DNA of 64,000 nt from Bog-257 sp963834135 (GTDB lineage: Bacteria > Acidobacteriota > Terriglobia > Terriglobales > Acidobacteriaceae): the NCBI GenBank assembly GCA_963834135.1, contig CAWIAN010000007.1, positions 1-64,000 on the forward strand, in the 5' to 3' direction. Numbering within the stretch: the first letter of the stretch is position 1; the number at the start of each line of letters is the position of its first letter. Shown piece by piece: positions 17,504-26,316 of the stretch. The notes beneath the pieces were generated by a model. It made no database searches. It saw only the letters and a list, made by a program, of their open reading frames with translations, and had not been told where the DNA came from. A program made the position numbers and the translations under genes.

Positions 17504-17905
17504 TTGAATTTTTTGGAGCGGATGCAACCGCTGGGATTGCTGGTTTTACGCTTGGCTCTGGGCGCCATCTTGATCGCTCACGGTTATCCAAAGGTCTTCG
17601 GCGGAATGCACCACCACGTTGAGACGGTGCAGAGCATCCATCTGCCCGGCTGGCTGGCCTACCTTTCGGCAGCCAGTGAATTTGGCGGCGGCATCCTGTT
17701 GATCGCGGGATTCTTCACGCGCTTTGCCGCCTTCTGCGTCTGCATCAACATGCTGGTCGCCCTGTTCGGCGTGCACTGGAAGAACGGTTTCACCGGCCAG
17801 GGGAATTATCAATTTCCCCTTTCGCTGGCGGCCATTGCGTTCTCGCTGATCTTCAGCGGCGCAGGGCCGATCTCGATCGACCGGCTGAGGGGCAAAGCAA
17901 GATAG
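17504..17905 (+). CDS. DoxX-family membrane protein
   Basis: The 133-residue protein has four membrane segments and the DoxX signature GLLVLRLALGAILIAHGYPK with a FGGGILLIAGFFTRFAAFCV stretch. DoxX proteins occur in quinone-linked and redox-stress complexes; the exact role here is unknown. TTG at 17504 immediately follows the TAA of the preceding dehydrogenase and is served by GGGAGAG inside that gene. ATG at 17522 is an alternative with poorer spacing. Tight coupling suggests a shared redox function, which is inferred. Confidence 0.8.
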   Translation: MNFLERMQPLGLLVLRLALGAILIAHGYPKVFGGMHHHVETVQSIHLPGWLAYLSAASEFGGGILLIAGFFTRFAAFCVCINMLVALFGVHWKNGFTGQGNYQFPLSLAAIAFSLIFSGAGPISIDRLRGKAR

Positions 17906-18255
17906 GAAGCGCGTCAACGCGGTTCGAAAAGCCATTCGGGGAGAGCTGGCCTTCAGGCCAGCGTCCCAGCCATTTCCTTAGCGAAAAAGTCGGCTTCAGC
18001 CGACGCGTCGCACCCCAGTTTCATTATTCAGTGGTTGTCATCCGGAGCGCAGCGTCCGCTCGTTTCCGCCGCTGGTTTTGCGGCAGCGTCCGCGGAGTCG
18101 AAAGACCGCTACGTTACGGAAAATCGCTGCGGAGGTAGCGGTCCTTCGACTTCGTTCGGCTTGCGCCTCACTTCGCTCAGGATGACAACCTGTGCGTTGT
18201 GCAGCACGACTGAAGTCGTGCTCTGATACACGGCTAACGGAGCAAGCCTCCGCGG
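17906..18255. repeat. Intergenic repeat cluster (families C and B)
   Basis: No gene is supported. At 17943-17966 lies a 24-base block with core GGCCTTCAGGCC that is identical to one inside tilS (27509-27532). At 18037-18186 is a complete family B palindrome (GTCATCCGGAGCG ... CGCTCAGGATGAC). At 18201-18217 GCACGACTGAAGTCGTGC is another short palindrome. Confidence 0.75.
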
Positions 18256-20451
18256 CTAGTACTCGGCCAGCTCGGCCATTGCCTTGAACAGATCTTCCGC
18301 CTGCGGCAGGATCTCGTCCTCCAGGATCGGCTGATAGGCGACGAACGTATCCTTCGCCGCTACGCGTTTCACCGGCGCGTCGAGCTGATCGAACAGCTCA
18401 TCCGCAATGCGCGCGGCAATCTCGGCGCCGTAGCCCCAGCTCAGCATGTCTTCGTGAGCAACGATCACGCGGCTGGTCTTGGAGACAGACGTCGCAATCG
18501 CCTCCCAGTCATACGGATTGAGCGTACGTAAATCGATCAATTCCACGCTGACACCGTGCTCGCGCTCCAGACGTTGCGCCGCCTGCAAGGCACGAGGCAC
18601 AACCGCTCCGTAGGTGACCACGGTGAGGTCGTGACCCGGCCGCACGATTTTTGCCTTGCCGAACGGGATCATGTAATCCGGTCCGGGATACGGCGCGCGG
18701 CCGAAGGTCTCGCGGTAGAGGCGCTTGTGCTCGAGGAACATGACCGGATCGTCGCAGCGGATTGCCGTGCGCAGCAGCCCGTTGGCGTCGAGCGCGTTCG
18801 AGGGGAAGACCACATGCATGCCCGGCGTATGGGTGAAGATGCTCTCGCCGCACTGCGAGTGATAAATAGAGCCGCCGGTGAGGTAGCCGCCAATGGCCAC
18901 GCGCACTACGGCGCCCGATGAGAAATTGTTGTTGGAGCGCCAGCGCATCAGCGGCAGCTCATTGCGAAGCTGTTGCATGGCGGGCCAGATGTAGTCGAAG
19001 AACTGGATCTCGGCCACCGGCTTCAACCCGCGCGTCGCCATGCCGACGGCGCGGCCCACAATGTTGGCCTCCGCCAGCGGCGAGTTGAAGACGCGCTCAT
19101 AGCCGAACTCGGCCTGCAAGCCGGCGGTCAGTTTGAACACGCCGCCCTTGCCCTTCACCTGCTTGGCTTTCAGATACTCTTCGCGACTGCAATCGGCCAC
19201 GTCCTCGCCAAACATGACGATGCGCGGATCGCGCTTCATCTCGTCCTTCATGCAGGCGTTGATGAGGTCGGCCATCGTCTTCTCAGGCGCTTTATCTGAC
19301 GGCGTGGGATGCACGGCTTCCGTCTCGAAGTGCGACGATGTGGGATCGAGGTCTGGCGAGTAGACAAATTCGACGTAAGAGCCCGGCTTCGGCAGCTCGG
19401 CCGCTACCGCGCGATCGCTTGCATCCTGAATTTCGGTTTCCACATCTTTTTCCAGCGCGTCGATGCCCTTTTCATCCAAAATGCCCTCCCGCACCAGGAA
19501 GAGTTGGAAGCGCGTGATCGGATCGCGTTCCACTTCCGACTGCCGCTCGGAGTCAGGACGGTAGAGCTTCTCGTCGTCCGACAGCGAGTGCGAATAGGGA
19601 CGAATCACGTGGCCGTGCACAAACGCCGGGCCCTTGCCGGAGCGACAGTGATCCACAGCCTTTTTGAATGCCGCGTAGCTGACCAGCGGATCAGTGCCGT
19701 CGATTTCGGAGAAGTGGAAGTTGGGGAAACCCTGCACCAGCTTGCTGATATTGCCGCCGGCGGTGCCGACCTCGACCGGAACCGAGATGGCGTACTCGTT
19801 GTCCTCGACCACGAAGAGCACGGGCAGCTTCAGGTTGGAGGCGGAATTCAGCGCCTCCCAGAATTCGCCTTCGCTGGTGGTGCCGTCGCCGCAGGAGACG
19901 TAGACCACTTCGTCGCCCTTGAACTGCACATCTTTGAACTGGCGGTAGTCGCCTTCAGCCTTCTCGGCGGACTTGGGATTGTTCGTGAAGTAGCGGCCTG
20001 CTTCGGCGCATCCCACGGCCTGCAGGAACTGCGTGCCCGTGGGCGAGGACTGGCTCACGATGTTGAGCTTCTTGTGTCCCCAGTGCGACGGCATCTGGCG
20101 TCCGCCGGAATTCGGGTCGTCGGCAGCGCCCACGGCTTCCAGCAGCTGCTCGTACGGCGTCATGCCCAACGTCAGGCAAAGCGCGCGGTCGCGATAGTAG
20201 GGATAGAACCAGTCATAGCTCGGCCGCAGAGCCAGCCCGGCGGCGACGAGGAAAGCCTCGTGGCCGGCGCCGGAGATCTGGAAGTAGATCTTCTGCTGGC
20301 GTTTGAGCAGGATCTCGCGGTCGTCCAGCTTACGCGACAGATACATCAGGCGGTAAATCTCGATCAACTGCTGGGGAGAAAGCCCTTCGTATTTGTCGTT
20401 GACTTGCGCCGGCACAACGGCGCCCTTGGGCTGTGCTTTGGTGGTTGCCAT
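18256..20451 (-). CDS. Fused alpha-ketoacid dehydrogenase E1 (alpha+beta), TPP-dependent
   Basis: The 731-residue protein joins both E1 subunits. Residues about 25-370 are E1-alpha: GxGH (ISGAGHEAF), and the thiamine diphosphate site GDG 188-190 through Asn218 (GDGTTSEGEFWEALNSAS, then VVEDNEYAIS). Residues about 391-731 are E1-beta: FGEDVADC, FNSPLAEANIVGRAVGMA, and LRTLNPYDWEAI. It decarboxylates a 2-oxoacid (branched-chain or pyruvate type) and transfers the acyl group to lipoyl-E2. No E2 or E3 gene is nearby. Separate subunits are the commoner form; the fusion is known in some phyla. GAGG lies before the ATG. Confidence 0.9.
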   Translation of the reverse strand: MATTKAQPKGAVVPAQVNDKYEGLSPQQLIEIYRLMYLSRKLDDREILLKRQQKIYFQISGAGHEAFLVAAGLALRPSYDWFYPYYRDRALCLTLGMTPYEQLLEAVGAADDPNSGGRQMPSHWGHKKLNIVSQSSPTGTQFLQAVGCAEAGRYFTNNPKSAEKAEGDYRQFKDVQFKGDEVVYVSCGDGTTSEGEFWEALNSASNLKLPVLFVVEDNEYAISVPVEVGTAGGNISKLVQGFPNFHFSEIDGTDPLVSYAAFKKAVDHCRSGKGPAFVHGHVIRPYSHSLSDDEKLYRPDSERQSEVERDPITRFQLFLVREGILDEKGIDALEKDVETEIQDASDRAVAAELPKPGSYVEFVYSPDLDPTSSHFETEAVHPTPSDKAPEKTMADLINACMKDEMKRDPRIVMFGEDVADCSREEYLKAKQVKGKGGVFKLTAGLQAEFGYERVFNSPLAEANIVGRAVGMATRGLKPVAEIQFFDYIWPAMQQLRNELPLMRWRSNNNFSSGAVVRVAIGGYLTGGSIYHSQCGESIFTHTPGMHVVFPSNALDANGLLRTAIRCDDPVMFLEHKRLYRETFGRAPYPGPDYMIPFGKAKIVRPGHDLTVVTYGAVVPRALQAAQRLEREHGVSVELIDLRTLNPYDWEAIATSVSKTSRVIVAHEDMLSWGYGAEIAARIADELFDQLDAPVKRVAAKDTFVAYQPILEDEILPQAEDLFKAMAELAEY

Positions 20452-20781
20452 CCGTTACCTCAAAGTAGAATGCAGTCCCCGAATCGGGTCAAAAAGACGT
20501 GACTCTATTGTAAATGCTCAGTGGATGACGGAGCGGGTACCCACGCCGATGTGCGTGCCTTTGTAGTCCCGAGCGGAAGGCCGTGCCGCCGGCTGAAGCC
20601 GGCTCTTCCTCAATTTTGCTGCGTCTACCCAGCGCTTCCGCGCTGGGCTATAAATTCCGTTGTGCATACCCTTCCATGCCGGGCTTTAAACCATTGTGCG
20701 TACCCTTCCGCGCCGGGCTGTGGAACCGTGCAGCTCACGGCATTCCCCACCATCCAATAGCTATACTGGAAGCAGAACGCC
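20452..20781. repeat. Intergenic region with family C hairpins
   Basis: No gene is supported between the divergent E1 gene and the HAD gene. GCCGCCGGCTGAAGCCGGCT (20584-20603) and CCCAGCGCTTCCGCGCTGGG (20628-20647) are palindromes shared with the 4.9-5.7 kb array and 14.7 kb. Two imperfect copies of CTTCCxxGCCGGGCT follow at 20671-20729. Promoters for both genes must lie here but cannot be picked out. Confidence 0.6.
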
Positions 20782-21498
20782 ATGATACGCATTTCTCGTC
20801 CTATTCCGGCCCTTAAAATCAAGCTCGTCATATTCGATTTAGATGGCACGCTGATCGATTCAGAGCGCGACCTGGCGGCCGCGGTCAATGCCATGCTGGT
20901 GAAGTATGGGCGGAAGGAGCTGCCCATCGATGTGATTGGCACGTACATCGGCGACGGTGCGCCCATGCTGATTCGCCGCGCCTTGGGAGATCCCGCCGAC
21001 CGGGAGTTCCTGCAGGAAGCGCTCAACTATTTTCTTCTGTATTATCGCGAGCACAAGCTGGACAGCACTTACATCTACGACGGAATTACCGAAGCGCTGC
21101 AACAGATTGCCGGATCGGACGGCGCGACTCGGCGCATGGCGGTGCTGACCAATAAGCCGGTGCGCGTGTCGCGCGATATTGTCGCCGGGCTGGGCCTAAG
21201 CGGCAGCTTCTTTCAGGTGTATGGCGGCAACAGCTTTGAGACCAAGAAGCCGGACCCGCTGGGCGCAAACACGCTCATGCAGGATGCGGGCGTGGCGGCG
21301 GACGAAACCGTAATGGTCGGCGACTCGCAAGTCGATATTCTGACCGCGCGCAATGCCGGCATGTGGAGCGTGGGCGTGACCTACGGGTTTGCACCGGCAA
21401 CGCTGCAGCTGGTGGTTCCCGATGTGTTGGTGGATACTCCGGCGGAGTTGGCGATGGTGCTGAGTGGCGAGGCACTCGTCGAACAAAAGCATGGATAG
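20782..21498 (+). CDS. gph: HAD-family phosphatase, phosphoglycolate phosphatase-like
   Basis: Motif I is FDLDGTLIDSERDL (Asp19 nucleophile, Asp21), motif II is AVLTNKPVRVSRDIV, and motifs III/IV are KKPDPLGAN and MVGDSQVDILTARNAGM. The cap domain is helical (C1 type), and the 238-residue length fits Gph, which dephosphorylates 2-phosphoglycolate produced by oxygenase side reactions or DNA repair. Substrate specificity within this subfamily is loose, so the symbol is tentative. The ATG follows GGAAG by about 8 bases. Confidence 0.8.
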   Translation: MIRISRPIPALKIKLVIFDLDGTLIDSERDLAAAVNAMLVKYGRKELPIDVIGTYIGDGAPMLIRRALGDPADREFLQEALNYFLLYYREHKLDSTYIYDGITEALQQIAGSDGATRRMAVLTNKPVRVSRDIVAGLGLSGSFFQVYGGNSFETKKPDPLGANTLMQDAGVAADETVMVGDSQVDILTARNAGMWSVGVTYGFAPATLQLVVPDVLVDTPAELAMVLSGEALVEQKHG

Positions 21499-21551
21499 GC
21501 TTTGAAGGGGCGCGGCTTCGGCCGTGCCAACCCCGCTACTCAATCTGGATT

Positions 21552-21706
21552 GTCATCCTGAGCGGAGCGTCCGCGCCTTTGTATTTCCGCCGCTGCGGTT
21601 GCGGCGGGCGGACGCGGAGTCGAAGGACCTCTATTGGGGAATGATCTGCCGGGTATAGGAGTCCTTCGACTTCGTTCGCCTGTCGGCTCACTTCGCTCAG
21701 GATGAC
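21552..21706. repeat. Family B long imperfect palindrome
   Basis: It begins GTCATCCTGAGCGGAGCG and ends CACTTCGCTCAGGATGAC, with inner arms GAGTCGAAGGACCTCTA and TAGGAGTCCTTCGACTTCG. The first half is nearly the same as the partial copy at 38633-38713. Confidence 0.8.
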
Positions 21707-21766
21707 AACGAGAGACCGGGACGCCGCGGTTGACGCTCCTGCGCATTCGCTTACACTAAACCTTCT

Positions 21767-23185
21767 ATGCCGCCCACCCAGCGACGCGCCGTTGTCATCG
21801 GAGCCGGACCAAACGGCCTGGCCGCGGCCATCGTTCTGGCGCAGGCCGGCCTGCGTGTCGAGGTCTTCGAAGCGGAGCCGCAGCCCGGCGGCGGCGCTCG
21901 TACACTGCCGCTGACCCTTCCTGGATTCCAGCACGACTTCGGATCGGCGGTTCATCCCATGGCGCTGGCGTCGCCGTTTTTCTCGACGCTGCCACTTCGC
22001 GATTACGGCTTGGAGTGGATTCAACCATCCGCGCCACTGGCGCATCCGCTAGACGACGGCACGGCAGTCATCCTGGAGCGCGAACTCGGCGAAGCAGCAG
22101 CGGCGCTGGGCGAAGATGGGGGGCAATGGCGCAGAATGTTCGGCCCGTTTGCCGAGCATTGGGCGCAACTGGCGCCGGAGGTCTTACGGCCGGTTTCGCT
22201 GTTTCCGCGGCATCCCTTTCTGATGGCACGTCTCGGGCTCATGGGATTTCCCTCCGCCAGCGCCGTCGCACACTTCTGGTTTCGCAATCCGCGAACGAGA
22301 GCGCTCTTCGCGGGACTGGCTGCACACTCCATTCTGTCGCTGGAGGAGCCACTGAGCTCGGCATTCGGCATCATGCTGGGAGCGACTGCCCACGCTGTGG
22401 GATGGCCGATTCCCAAGGGCGGCGCACAATCGATTACCAATGCCCTGTGCGGATATCTGAAGAGTCTGGGTGGCGAGGTTCACATCTCTTCGCGCGTCGA
22501 CAGGCTGGTCGACCTGGGTGATTATGATGTGGCGCTTTGCGACCTGACTCCCCGGCAACTAGTAGCCATTGCCGGAGAGCGCTTCTCCTCCGGCTATCGC
22601 GAGAAGTTGGAGAACTACCGGTACGGCCCCGCGGTCTTCAAAGTCGACTTTGCGCTGTCGAGTCCCATCCCGTGGAAAGCTCCCGAGTGCGCGCGCTCAG
22701 TCACGGTGCACATCGGAGGTACCCTGGAGGAGTTTGTCGTTTCCGAGGACGCCATGCGCCATGGGAAGACTGCCGAGCGGCCGTTTGTGCTATTGGCACA
22801 GCCCACGCTGTTCGATCCCTCGCGAGCGCCGACAGGCAAGCACATTGCGTGGGCGTACTGTCATGTGCCGAACGGCTCGCAGGTCGACATGCTGCCCCGC
22901 ATCGAAGCGCAGATCGAGCGCTTTGCTCCCGGCTTCCGCGACTGTGTGCTCGAGCGCCGCGTCTTCTCACCTGCATCGCTGGAGGCGATGGACGCCAACC
23001 TGGTGGGCGGCGATATCGGCGGTGGACTGATGAGCTTTTCCCAGTTTCTGCTGCGGCCGACGCGCCGCTTCTACGCTACGTCCTCGCGCCAGATCTACAT
23101 CTGCTCCTCGTCCACGCCTCCTGGCGGCGGAGTGCACGGCATGTGCGGCTATAATGCGGCGAAACTCGCATTGCGACGCCTGTGA
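21767..23185 (+). CDS. FAD-dependent oxidoreductase of the phytoene desaturase (CrtI)-like family
   Basis: The N terminus VVIGAGPNGLAAAIVLAQAG is the FAD-binding Rossmann motif (about residues 9-28), followed by EVFEAEPQPGGGARTLPLTL, the typical second motif of the CrtI/NAD(P)-binding amine-oxidase-like group. The C-terminal signature appears as YICSSSTPPGGGVHGMCGYN, which matches the family's closing GGGV-G-GYNAA motif. Members act on carotenoids or other isoprenoids and fatty substrates; the substrate is unknown here. 472 residues. Its stop codon shares a base with the start of the next gene. Confidence 0.85.
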   Translation: MPPTQRRAVVIGAGPNGLAAAIVLAQAGLRVEVFEAEPQPGGGARTLPLTLPGFQHDFGSAVHPMALASPFFSTLPLRDYGLEWIQPSAPLAHPLDDGTAVILERELGEAAAALGEDGGQWRRMFGPFAEHWAQLAPEVLRPVSLFPRHPFLMARLGLMGFPSASAVAHFWFRNPRTRALFAGLAAHSILSLEEPLSSAFGIMLGATAHAVGWPIPKGGAQSITNALCGYLKSLGGEVHISSRVDRLVDLGDYDVALCDLTPRQLVAIAGERFSSGYREKLENYRYGPAVFKVDFALSSPIPWKAPECARSVTVHIGGTLEEFVVSEDAMRHGKTAERPFVLLAQPTLFDPSRAPTGKHIAWAYCHVPNGSQVDMLPRIEAQIERFAPGFRDCVLERRVFSPASLEAMDANLVGGDIGGGLMSFSQFLLRPTRRFYATSSRQIYICSSSTPPGGGVHGMCGYNAAKLALRRL

Positions 23186-23976
23186 TGAATGCTCCCGATC
23201 TCGGCAAGCGCGGCAAAATCGCCGTGGCATTGTGGCTGACCCTGGTCGGTGGATTTGTCGACGCCGTCGGCTACATCGCGCTGTTCGAAATCTTCACTGC
23301 CAACATGAGCGGCAACAGCGTCCATATCGGCATGTATCTTGGCCAACGGAACTGGATGGAATTGTTGCGTCCCCTGTGTGCAGTTGTGTCTTACGTTGTG
23401 GGAATGGCGTTGACCAGGATTGCGGTTGAGATTGCCGGACGCGCCGGCGTGCGCAGAATCGCATCCTTCACGTTGGCACTAGAAGCCTTGCTGCTCGCAA
23501 TCTTCGCGCATGCTACCCCGGCGATGCATCTGGGACAGGTTGTCGATCTTCAATCTCCAGCGTACTTCGCGCTGGTGGCTTTGCTCGCCTTCGCCATGGG
23601 CGTGCAGACAGCGACGCTGACCCACATCGGCGCTCTGACGGTTTACACCACGTTTGTCACCGGAACGCTGACCAAGCTAACGGAGTCGTTCACGCGCATG
23701 TTGTTCTGGGCCTACGACCATGTGCGCAACCTGGGGACTTCGGGGATCGTGCGGCACGCCTTGGGGCAGCAGGATGTTCAGGAAGGCGCAATGCTGAGCT
23801 CCACCTGGATCTGCTATGTAATTGGCGCTGCGATAGGAACCGTGTTGAAGCTGCGCTGGGAGCTGCGGGCGCTATATGTTCCAGTCGCGGTGCTCGTCGT
23901 CTTTGTCGTTCTCGATCTCTTCCGGCCAATCGACTTGGAAGAGGAACAGCACCAGACCGGGCTGAAAAGAGCTTAG
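23185..23976 (+). CDS. DUF1275 (YoaK-like) membrane protein
   Basis: The 263-residue product carries the DUF1275 N-terminal signature LTLVGGFVDAVGYIALFEIF followed by TANMSGNSVHIGMYLG, and has about six membrane segments. The function of the family is unknown; a transport role is often assumed. TGATG overlap with the upstream oxidoreductase (stop TGA 23183-23185, start ATG 23185) indicates translational coupling. A GTG three bases earlier is an alternative start. Confidence 0.85.
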   Translation: MNAPDLGKRGKIAVALWLTLVGGFVDAVGYIALFEIFTANMSGNSVHIGMYLGQRNWMELLRPLCAVVSYVVGMALTRIAVEIAGRAGVRRIASFTLALEALLLAIFAHATPAMHLGQVVDLQSPAYFALVALLAFAMGVQTATLTHIGALTVYTTFVTGTLTKLTESFTRMLFWAYDHVRNLGTSGIVRHALGQQDVQEGAMLSSTWICYVIGAAIGTVLKLRWELRALYVPVAVLVVFVVLDLFRPIDLEEEQHQTGLKRA

Positions 23977-24020
23977 CTGCAATTCCAGGGTCGCCGCGCA
24001 AGCAAGGGCGAAGTTCGCAC

Positions 24021-24049
24021 AAAAATTTGGGCGGCCACGAAGGCCGCCC
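24021..24049 (-). terminator. Intrinsic terminator for ftsH
   Basis: GGGCGGCC, a five-base loop, GGCCGCCC makes a perfect 8-bp stem. On the minus strand it is followed by AAATTTTTG, as expected for termination of ftsH transcripts; it also separates ftsH from the convergent DUF1275 gene. Confidence 0.85.
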
Positions 24050-24094
24050 GTTGTGTCGCTAATAGCTGGCGACTGTGAGCCGACAGCCCGATTT

Positions 24095-26008
24095 CTAGGC
24101 CTGCGCCGGTCTCTCTCCCGGAGCCACGTTCGGCTGTCCCGGAGCCGGTTTCAGCACCTGCTGCACGTCATCCTTCACCGGAGGCGGCGAATTCGGATTG
24201 ACGCGAACCGGAAGCTCCTTGCCCTCGATGAGCAACTGAATATCATTGCCATCGATGACCTCACGCTCCAGCAGCGCCATCGCGATCTTCTCCATCACGT
24301 CGCGATGGGTCTCGAGGATGTGCCGCGCTGAGTTGTAGCCGTCGTCCACAAAGCGCCGGACCTCGGCATCAATCTTCTGCGCAGTCTCTTCGCTGAAGTC
24401 GCGATGCTGGCTGATCTCGCGGCCCAGGAAGATTTGCTCTTCCTTTTTGCCGAAGGTGATGGGACCGAGCGACGACATACCGAACTCACAGACCATCTTG
24501 CGTGCCAAGTCCGAGGCCTGCTCGATGTCGTTGCCTGCGCCCGTGGTCATGGTGTTGAGGAACAACTCCTCAGCAATACGGCCGCCCATCATGATGGCCA
24601 GTCGCGTCTCCAGGTAATCGCGGGTATAAGTGTGCTTGTCGTCGATAGGCAGCTGCATGGTCACGCCCAGCGCCATACCACGTGGGATGATCGTTACCTT
24701 ATGCAGCGGATCAGCGTGCTCACGCATGGCGGCGACCAGCGCGTGGCCAGCCTCGTGATACGCGGTGACCTTCTTCTCCTCATCCGAGAGCAGCATCGAC
24801 TTGCGCTCGGCGCCCATCAAGACCTTGTCCTTGGCCTGCTCAAAGTCCCACATCAGCACGGTCTTGCGGTTCTGACGTGCGGCCACCAGAGCAGCCTCAT
24901 TCACCATGTTAGCCAGGTCGGCGCCGGAAAATCCCGGTGTGCCGCGGGCCAGTATGCCCAAATCCACATCGTCGTTGATAGGAATCTTGCGGGTGTGAAC
25001 GCGCAGAATCTCTTCACGGCCACGAACGTCGGGACGCGAAACCACGACGCGACGATCGAAGCGGCCAGGCCGCAGCAGGGCCGGATCAAGCACGTCCGGA
25101 CGGTTGGTCGCGGCGATCAGGATGACGCCTTCGTTCGACTCGAAGCCGTCCATTTCGACCAGCAACTGGTTCAGGGTCTGTTCGCGCTCATCGTGTCCGC
25201 CGCCAAGACCGGCGCCGCGATGACGTCCCACCGCGTCGATTTCATCGATGAAGATGATGCAGGGAGCGTTCTTCTTGCCCTGCTCGAAAAGATCGCGGAC
25301 GCGGCTTGCGCCGACGCCGACGAACATCTCCACAAAGTCGGAACCCGAGATGCTGAAGAACGGAACGTTGGCCTCGCCAGCCACCGCGCGCGCCAGCAGC
25401 GTCTTGCCGGTTCCCGGAGGTCCAACCAGCAGCACGCCTTTCGGAATGCGGCCACCTAGCTTCTGGAATTTCTGCGCCTCGCGCAGGAACTCGATAATCT
25501 CTTTCAGCTCTTCCTTGGCTTCATCCACGCCGGCAACGTCCTTGAACGTCACCTTCTTCTGCTGCATGGAGAGCAGGCGCGCCCGGCTCTTGCCGAACGA
25601 AAGCGCCTTGTTTCCGCCGGTCTGCATCTGCCGGATCATGATGAACCAGAGAGCGCCCAGCAGGATGAAGGGAGCGAGATTGAGCAGCCACGACGGCCAA
25701 CCGCCGGCCTGTGCGTCCTTCACGTTAATGTTGACGCCCTTATCACGCAGTTCCTTGATCATGTCCGGATAGGTGGTAGGGGCGGTAGTGCGAAAACCTG
25801 ATTTGTCGTTTTTGAGTTTGCCGTGGACTTCCTGACCGGTGATCGTCACTTCGGTGACATTGCCCTGGTCCACGTTAGAGAGAAACTCCGAGAACGTGAA
25901 GTCACGTTCTTTCGCTCCCGAGTTCGCACCCTTGACGACCTGCCATAACAGCACGCCGGACAGCACGATAACGAGCCAAAAAACGACCGTCTTAACCGTC
26001 GAATTCAC
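24095..26008 (-). CDS. ftsH: ATP-dependent zinc metalloprotease FtsH
   Basis: FtsH is the membrane-anchored AAA+ protease that degrades misfolded membrane proteins and regulators. Two N-terminal membrane segments flank a short periplasmic domain; Walker A GPPGTGKT lies near residue 195, Walker B is IIFIDEIDAVG, the second region of homology is ATNRPDVLDPALLRPGRFDR, and the zinc site is HEAGH near residue 417. The GTG at 26008 is chosen because AGGAG lies 7 bases upstream and the product starts VNSTVKTVVFWL; the longer ATG form at 26056 lacks a ribosome site. 637 residues, with a Pro-rich C-terminal tail. An intrinsic terminator follows. Confidence 0.95.
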   Translation of the reverse strand: MNSTVKTVVFWLVIVLSGVLLWQVVKGANSGAKERDFTFSEFLSNVDQGNVTEVTITGQEVHGKLKNDKSGFRTTAPTTYPDMIKELRDKGVNINVKDAQAGGWPSWLLNLAPFILLGALWFIMIRQMQTGGNKALSFGKSRARLLSMQQKKVTFKDVAGVDEAKEELKEIIEFLREAQKFQKLGGRIPKGVLLVGPPGTGKTLLARAVAGEANVPFFSISGSDFVEMFVGVGASRVRDLFEQGKKNAPCIIFIDEIDAVGRHRGAGLGGGHDEREQTLNQLLVEMDGFESNEGVILIAATNRPDVLDPALLRPGRFDRRVVVSRPDVRGREEILRVHTRKIPINDDVDLGILARGTPGFSGADLANMVNEAALVAARQNRKTVLMWDFEQAKDKVLMGAERKSMLLSDEEKKVTAYHEAGHALVAAMREHADPLHKVTIIPRGMALGVTMQLPIDDKHTYTRDYLETRLAIMMGGRIAEELFLNTMTTGAGNDIEQASDLARKMVCEFGMSSLGPITFGKKEEQIFLGREISQHRDFSEETAQKIDAEVRRFVDDGYNSARHILETHRDVMEKIAMALLEREVIDGNDIQLLIEGKELPVRVNPNSPPPVKDDVQQVLKPAPGQPNVAPGERPAQA

Positions 26009-26031
26009 TGAAAACTCCTGTGGTAGCGGGA

Positions 26032-26262
26032 GACACGTACACGTGTCCTCAGACATATAGATGCTGCCCGCTCCGGTCGGATACCAAAATCCGACACGTT
26101 ATTGATTGTAACTCGCACCTAAACGGAACGGTACGAAAGACTTGTACAAAAATGGAACGGCGGGGAAGAGGGTTGGCCGGATTAGGGAACCGGTACCAAA
26201 AGGGGGAGCTCGTCCAAAATTGCAGTCTTAGTTACTTTGAGACTTACATTCAGTTGGACGAG
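26032..26262. promoter_or_regulatory. Hairpin-rich ftsH leader / tilS-ftsH spacer
   Basis: The gap of 308 bp between tilS and ftsH (both minus strand) holds three perfect inverted repeats: GACACGT-AC-ACGTGTC (26032-26047), GTCGGAT-ACCAAA-ATCCGAC (26076-26095), and a nested one with outer arms CTCGTCCAA (26209-26217) / TTGGACGAG (26254-26262) around an inner AGTCTTA / TGAGACT stem. GACACGT occurs a third time at 26093-26099. None resembles the three repeat families elsewhere in the window. A role in ftsH control is inferred from position only. Confidence 0.5.
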
Positions 26263-26316
26263 TAAGGACGCGGTAGGTGAGGGCGGGAAACTCCACTCCC
26301 GAAATGCTCTCAACCC

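Noticed and set aside
19309..20502. 397-codon open frame on the + strand
   Set aside because: Antisense shadow of the fused E1 gene; no domain signature.
24404..25459. 351-codon open frame on the + strand
   Set aside because: Antisense shadow of ftsH.
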